The translations under genes and the position numbers were made by a program. Under the pieces are notes generated by a model. The model was given only the letters and a program-made list of their open reading frames with translations, made no database searches and had not been told where the DNA came from. Shown here one piece after another: positions 62,332-64,000 of a stretch of DNA of 64,000 bases; position 1 is the first letter of the stretch, and each line of letters begins with the position of its first letter. Source of the stretch: JAAFHB01 sp038236995 (GTDB taxonomy: Bacteria > Bacteroidota > Bacteroidia > Bacteroidales > Prolixibacteraceae); contig JBBRZE010000011.1 in assembly GCA_038236995.1 (NCBI GenBank), positions 22,292-86,291 of the forward strand, in the 5' to 3' direction.

Positions 62332-63621
62332 ATGAAAAATTTCCGTTTTAAATTTCTGATCTCCATTTCTGCTTTATTCATCGTTTTAAATCATACAGTT
62401 GCGATGGCTCAGGAAAGCAATTGGACGCATTTCAGGGGGACGAACCTTGATGGTATATCGGCTGACAAACAGGTTCCTGAGGTATGGAGCGACACAACAA
62501 ATGTAATCTGGACAACGGAGATCCGTGGAAAAGGGTGGTCTTCACCGGTTGTTTATGGGAATCAAGTTTGGGTAACAACGGCAACCGTTGATGGAAAAGA
62601 GATGTCGGGAGTTTGTGTTGATTTTAATTCAGGAAAGTTATTGTTTGATGTTCTCCTTTTCAAACATGACAGCATCTACGGAAAGCATTCGATTAACACT
62701 TATGCGACTCCAACACCTTGTATTGAGCAAGGTTTTGTATACCTGAATTTTGGAAGTTCAGGAACAGCATGTGTCAGCATTTCAGATGGTAAGGTTGTGT
62801 GGAAAAGGAATGATTTTAAAGTGGAACATGTTCAGGGAACAGGGGCTTCTCCAATTCTTTACAAGGATTTTTTAATTCTTCACTATGAGGGTACGGATCA
62901 ACAATTTATTGTCGCACTGAATAAGAGAACCGGCGATACTGTTTGGCAGACAGACAGGCCGAAAGAATGTTACGACCAGCTTCAACCAATCGGGAAAAAA
63001 GCGTATGTCACTCCAATCGTTGTTAATGTGGCAGGGCGCGATCTGTTAATCTCCAATGGTGCTGCTGTGTGTATTGCATATGACGTTCAGACTGGAAAGG
63101 AAGTGTGGCGCGTTATTCAGGGTGAAGATTCCACAATAGCGATGCCATTTGCCGAAAACGGTACGGTCTTCTTTTATACGGGTTTTGTTTCGCCACCTGA
63201 TGGTGAAAAATATGCCGAATTATTGGCCGTTGATCCCAAAGGATCAGGAGATATAACAAAATCACATGTTCTTTGGAGGGTAAAAGCACCTATTTTACAG
63301 TTGCTTACTCCATTAGTCAAGGATGGAGTTATCTATACTATCGACAGCCGGAACAACCTTATTGCAATTGATGCCAAAACAGGAGACACCTTATACACGA
63401 AGAGGCTGAAAAATAAATATAACGCTTCTCCGGTTTATGCCGGTGGTCGCGTTTATTTTACTTCTGTAAAAGGGGAGACCCTTGTTCTTAAAGCAGGAAG
63501 AACACTCGAAATTGTTGCAGAGAATCAATTACCCGGCGAAATCTATGCCACACCGGCCATCTCAAATAATTCTCTGATTATCCGAAATGAGTCAACACTT
63601 TACCGGATTGGGGCCAGGTAA
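62332..63621 (+). CDS. Secreted PQQ-like beta-propeller protein
   Basis: A signal peptide (LISISALFIVLNHTVAMAQ) precedes a beta-propeller of PQQ/WD40-like repeats. Each blade ends with a Trp-docking-like pattern: VIWTTEIRGKGWSSPVV, DGKVVWKRNDFK, TGDTVWQTDRPK, TGKEVWRVIQ, TGDTLYTKRLK. The length is 429 residues. The opening WTHFRGTNLDGIS is common in the outer-membrane or periplasmic PQQ-binding-like group often found with glycan-degradation genes. A GH29 fucosidase gene begins 148 bp downstream. The exact role is unknown. Confidence 0.9.
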   Translation: MKNFRFKFLISISALFIVLNHTVAMAQESNWTHFRGTNLDGISADKQVPEVWSDTTNVIWTTEIRGKGWSSPVVYGNQVWVTTATVDGKEMSGVCVDFNSGKLLFDVLLFKHDSIYGKHSINTYATPTPCIEQGFVYLNFGSSGTACVSISDGKVVWKRNDFKVEHVQGTGASPILYKDFLILHYEGTDQQFIVALNKRTGDTVWQTDRPKECYDQLQPIGKKAYVTPIVVNVAGRDLLISNGAAVCIAYDVQTGKEVWRVIQGEDSTIAMPFAENGTVFFYTGFVSPPDGEKYAELLAVDPKGSGDITKSHVLWRVKAPILQLLTPLVKDGVIYTIDSRNNLIAIDAKTGDTLYTKRLKNKYNASPVYAGGRVYFTSVKGETLVLKAGRTLEIVAENQLPGEIYATPAISNNSLIIRNESTLYRIGAR

Positions 63622-63769
63622 CCGGATGGATCTGTTTTCACACAAAGACTTGGAGAACGCAAAGAAAATCAGCGGTTAATGTTATTTACTTTGCGCTAAC
63701 ATAAAAATTGAATTTCTTTTGAAATATTTCCTGTTTATTCGTATTTTTCGAAATATTAAAACTACAACT

Positions 63770-64000
63770 ATGCGATTAAAATTGTTATTGATTATTTGTT
63801 TGATGATTGGCGCCTTTTCATTAACGAGGGTGACGGCGCAGGCTCCTTACAAGGCGACCTGGGAGTCGCTCGACAGTCATAAAATGCCGCAATGGTACGA
63901 TGATGCAAAAATTGGCCTGAGTATGCACTGGGGCGTTTATTCCGTTCCGGCCTGGGCCCCCCGCGAAAAGGGAATTTCGTATGCCGAATGGTATGGTAAC
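63770..64000 (+). CDS. Alpha-L-fucosidase, GH29 (partial)
   Basis: The gene starts at the ATG at 63770 and runs off the window. A signal peptide (LKLLLIICLMIGAFSLTRVTAQ) is followed by PQWYDDAKIGLSMHWGVYSVPAWAP, matching the GH29 N-terminal motif WF-DAKFGIFIHWG-YSVPAW, then EWYGN. GH29 enzymes release fucose from host or algal glycans. With the propeller gene upstream it suggests the start of a polysaccharide-use region. Only 77 residues are visible, so the active-site nucleophile cannot be checked. Confidence 0.88.
   Translation, partial: MRLKLLLIICLMIGAFSLTRVTAQAPYKATWESLDSHKMPQWYDDAKIGLSMHWGVYSVPAWAPREKGISYAEWYGN

Overview
The window reads as chromosomal DNA from a Bacteroidota bacterium, probably of the order Bacteroidales or Marinilabiliales. 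The lineage call is inference. It rests on a PorP/SprF-type secretion protein, families largely confined to this phylum (DUF6261, DUF4837, DUF4292), many SPII lipoproteins, TAnnTTTG-type promoter boxes, and AT-rich intergenic DNA. No rRNA, CRISPR array, insertion sequence or prophage was seen. Most of the window is housekeeping DNA.

Layout. 1-3.5 kb: porP/sprF (partial), gcvH, tsaE and an alanine-dehydrogenase-like gene that lacks key catalytic residues. 3.5-7.5 kb: a long leader holding a tRNA relic, then a wza/wzc-type polysaccharide export pair closed by a strong terminator. 7.6-13.7 kb, minus strand: a DUF6261 gene with a 41-bp tandem repeat array just upstream, a cytosolic pullulanase, a small membrane protein and RNase R. 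13.8-21.1 kb, plus strand: comF, an initiator tRNA (minus strand), an M23 peptidase, dxr, rseP, two tandem tatA genes, a DUF4837 lipoprotein and a DUF2807 lipoprotein. 21.1-29.3 kb, minus strand: a TetR regulator, a DCC thiol protein, an orphan LytTR regulator beside the relic of its kinase, an intact LiaF-like/LytS/LytTR operon and a CBM20-containing 4-alpha-glucanotransferase. 29.4-34.4 kb: a MATE transporter, a 21-bp/heptad repeat array, a hypothetical protein, glnS, folB and tRNA-Cys.

35.3-46.2 kb: a sirtuin and lplA, then a long minus-strand run (rpiB, hemW, an RsbW-like ATPase, ybeY, mnmG, apt, uvrC) with a perfect parS-like palindrome between mnmG and apt. A CheY-like regulator and ruvB follow on the plus strand. 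46.2-53.6 kb: a glutamine cyclotransferase, a degenerate second parS-like site, a flippase, dut, and a TPR / DUF4292 / EnvC-like envelope cluster. 53.6-64 kb: a Crp/Fnr regulator divergent from yceI across a strong dyad, a folM-folX-folK-like pterin cluster, metH, a decayed FAD oxidoreductase, a HAD phosphatase, a secreted beta-propeller protein and the start of a GH29 fucosidase.

Working together: gcvH needs lipoylation, which lplA can supply. The pullulanase and glucanotransferase together debranch and rearrange glycogen or maltodextrin. The two M23-family proteins, the TPR and DUF4292 lipoproteins, RseP and TatA serve the envelope. The least ordinary features are the folM/folX/short-folK cluster (a candidate tetrahydromonapterin module), the two repeat arrays that each sit just upstream of a poorly known helical protein, the parS-like sites, and three relics in different stages of decay.
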